This document shows positions 63,919 to 64,000 of a DNA stretch of 64,000 bases, piece by piece. Made by a program: the position numbers and the translations under genes. The notes beneath the pieces were generated by a model. It did not search any database. It saw only the letters and a list, made by a program, of their open reading frames with translations, and was not told where the DNA came from. Positions within the stretch are counted from its first letter, which is position 1, and each line of letters opens with the position of its first letter. Source of the stretch: Caloranaerobacter sp050286925. GTDB lineage: Bacteria; Bacillota; Clostridia; Tissierellales; Thermohalobacteraceae. The stretch is from the NCBI RefSeq assembly GCF_050286925.1, contig NZ_JBFWFX010000001.1, positions 248,001 to 312,000 on the forward strand, read 5' to 3'.

Positions 63919-64000
63919 TACTGTTAACAACCGATTAATTGAAATTATATCGTAAATTCTAATTAATTCTTGTTATTACTTCAAATTTCTTATCATTACT

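Noticed and set aside
63736..63930. Minus-strand 64-residue ORF across the tRNA
   Set aside because: It translates tRNA-Pro and its terminator; the GTTCGAGTCC-type peptide is a well-known artefact.

Overview
The window is a low-G+C stretch, roughly 30% G+C by eye, from a Gram-positive anaerobe that is most likely a member of the Clostridia or Tissierellia. The evidence is Firmicute-style strong Shine-Dalgarno sequences, S-layer homology (SLH) proteins, frequent TTG/GTG starts, methionine gamma-lyase and AT-rich intergenic DNA. I cannot name the species from sequence alone.

Layout. (1) 1-2.0 kb: 3' part of a YhgE-like heptad-repeat protein cut by the window edge. (2) 2.2-22.5 kb: a Wzx/Wzy-type surface-polysaccharide locus with Wzz, an O-ligase-like protein, a priming sugar transferase, an SDR, three GT4 glycosyltransferases, a UDP-HexNAc dehydrogenase plus 4-epimerase, Wzy, Wzx, an asparagine-synthase-type amidotransferase and a WbpM-type 4,6-dehydratase. 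Together these point to a glycan with an N-acetyl-hexosaminuronamide and a 6-deoxy-HexNAc. (3) 19.4-31.8 kb: a belt of decayed accessory DNA holding an acetyltransferase, VanZ, galU, a transposase, MntA/HepT scraps, an AlbA_2-type protein, IS ends and palindromes. The intact tldD/tldE pair sits inside it. (4) 32-36.1 kb: a polysaccharide deacetylase, an SNF2 helicase that has lost its first ATPase lobe, and a coiled-coil gene. (5) 36.3-40.0 kb: a MarR regulator, then an AhpD-like protein, a dihydrolipoyl dehydrogenase with its own lipoyl domain, and a lipoate-protein ligase. A near-perfect 31-bp palindrome lies on the -10 of the ahpD promoter. (6) 40.8-44.6 kb: a MacAB-like ABC export operon on the minus strand. 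(7) 45-48.6 kb: fabZ, manA, megL and a HepT-like orphan. (8) 48.7-60 kb: a 1,889-residue SLH surface protein with a PHP phosphoesterase, a TIM-barrel isomerase, a phosphohexomutase, an XRE regulator, and an SLH-anchored lytic transglycosylase. (9) 60-63.9 kb, minus strand: a secreted phosphodiester-glycosidase-domain protein, a TtcA-like tRNA thiolase and tRNA-Pro(UGG).

Working together. The polysaccharide locus, ManA, phosphohexomutase, deacetylase, SLH proteins and phosphodiester glycosidase all concern the cell envelope. The best candidate for a little-described system is the MarR/AhpD/lipoyl-Lpd/LplA cluster. It looks like a self-contained lipoate-based thiol-redox relay, because no 2-oxoacid dehydrogenase genes are present beside it. 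Frameshifts and nonsense codons are confined to accessory genes, which argues for real decay, though several lie in A-runs and a sequencing error cannot be excluded for any single one.
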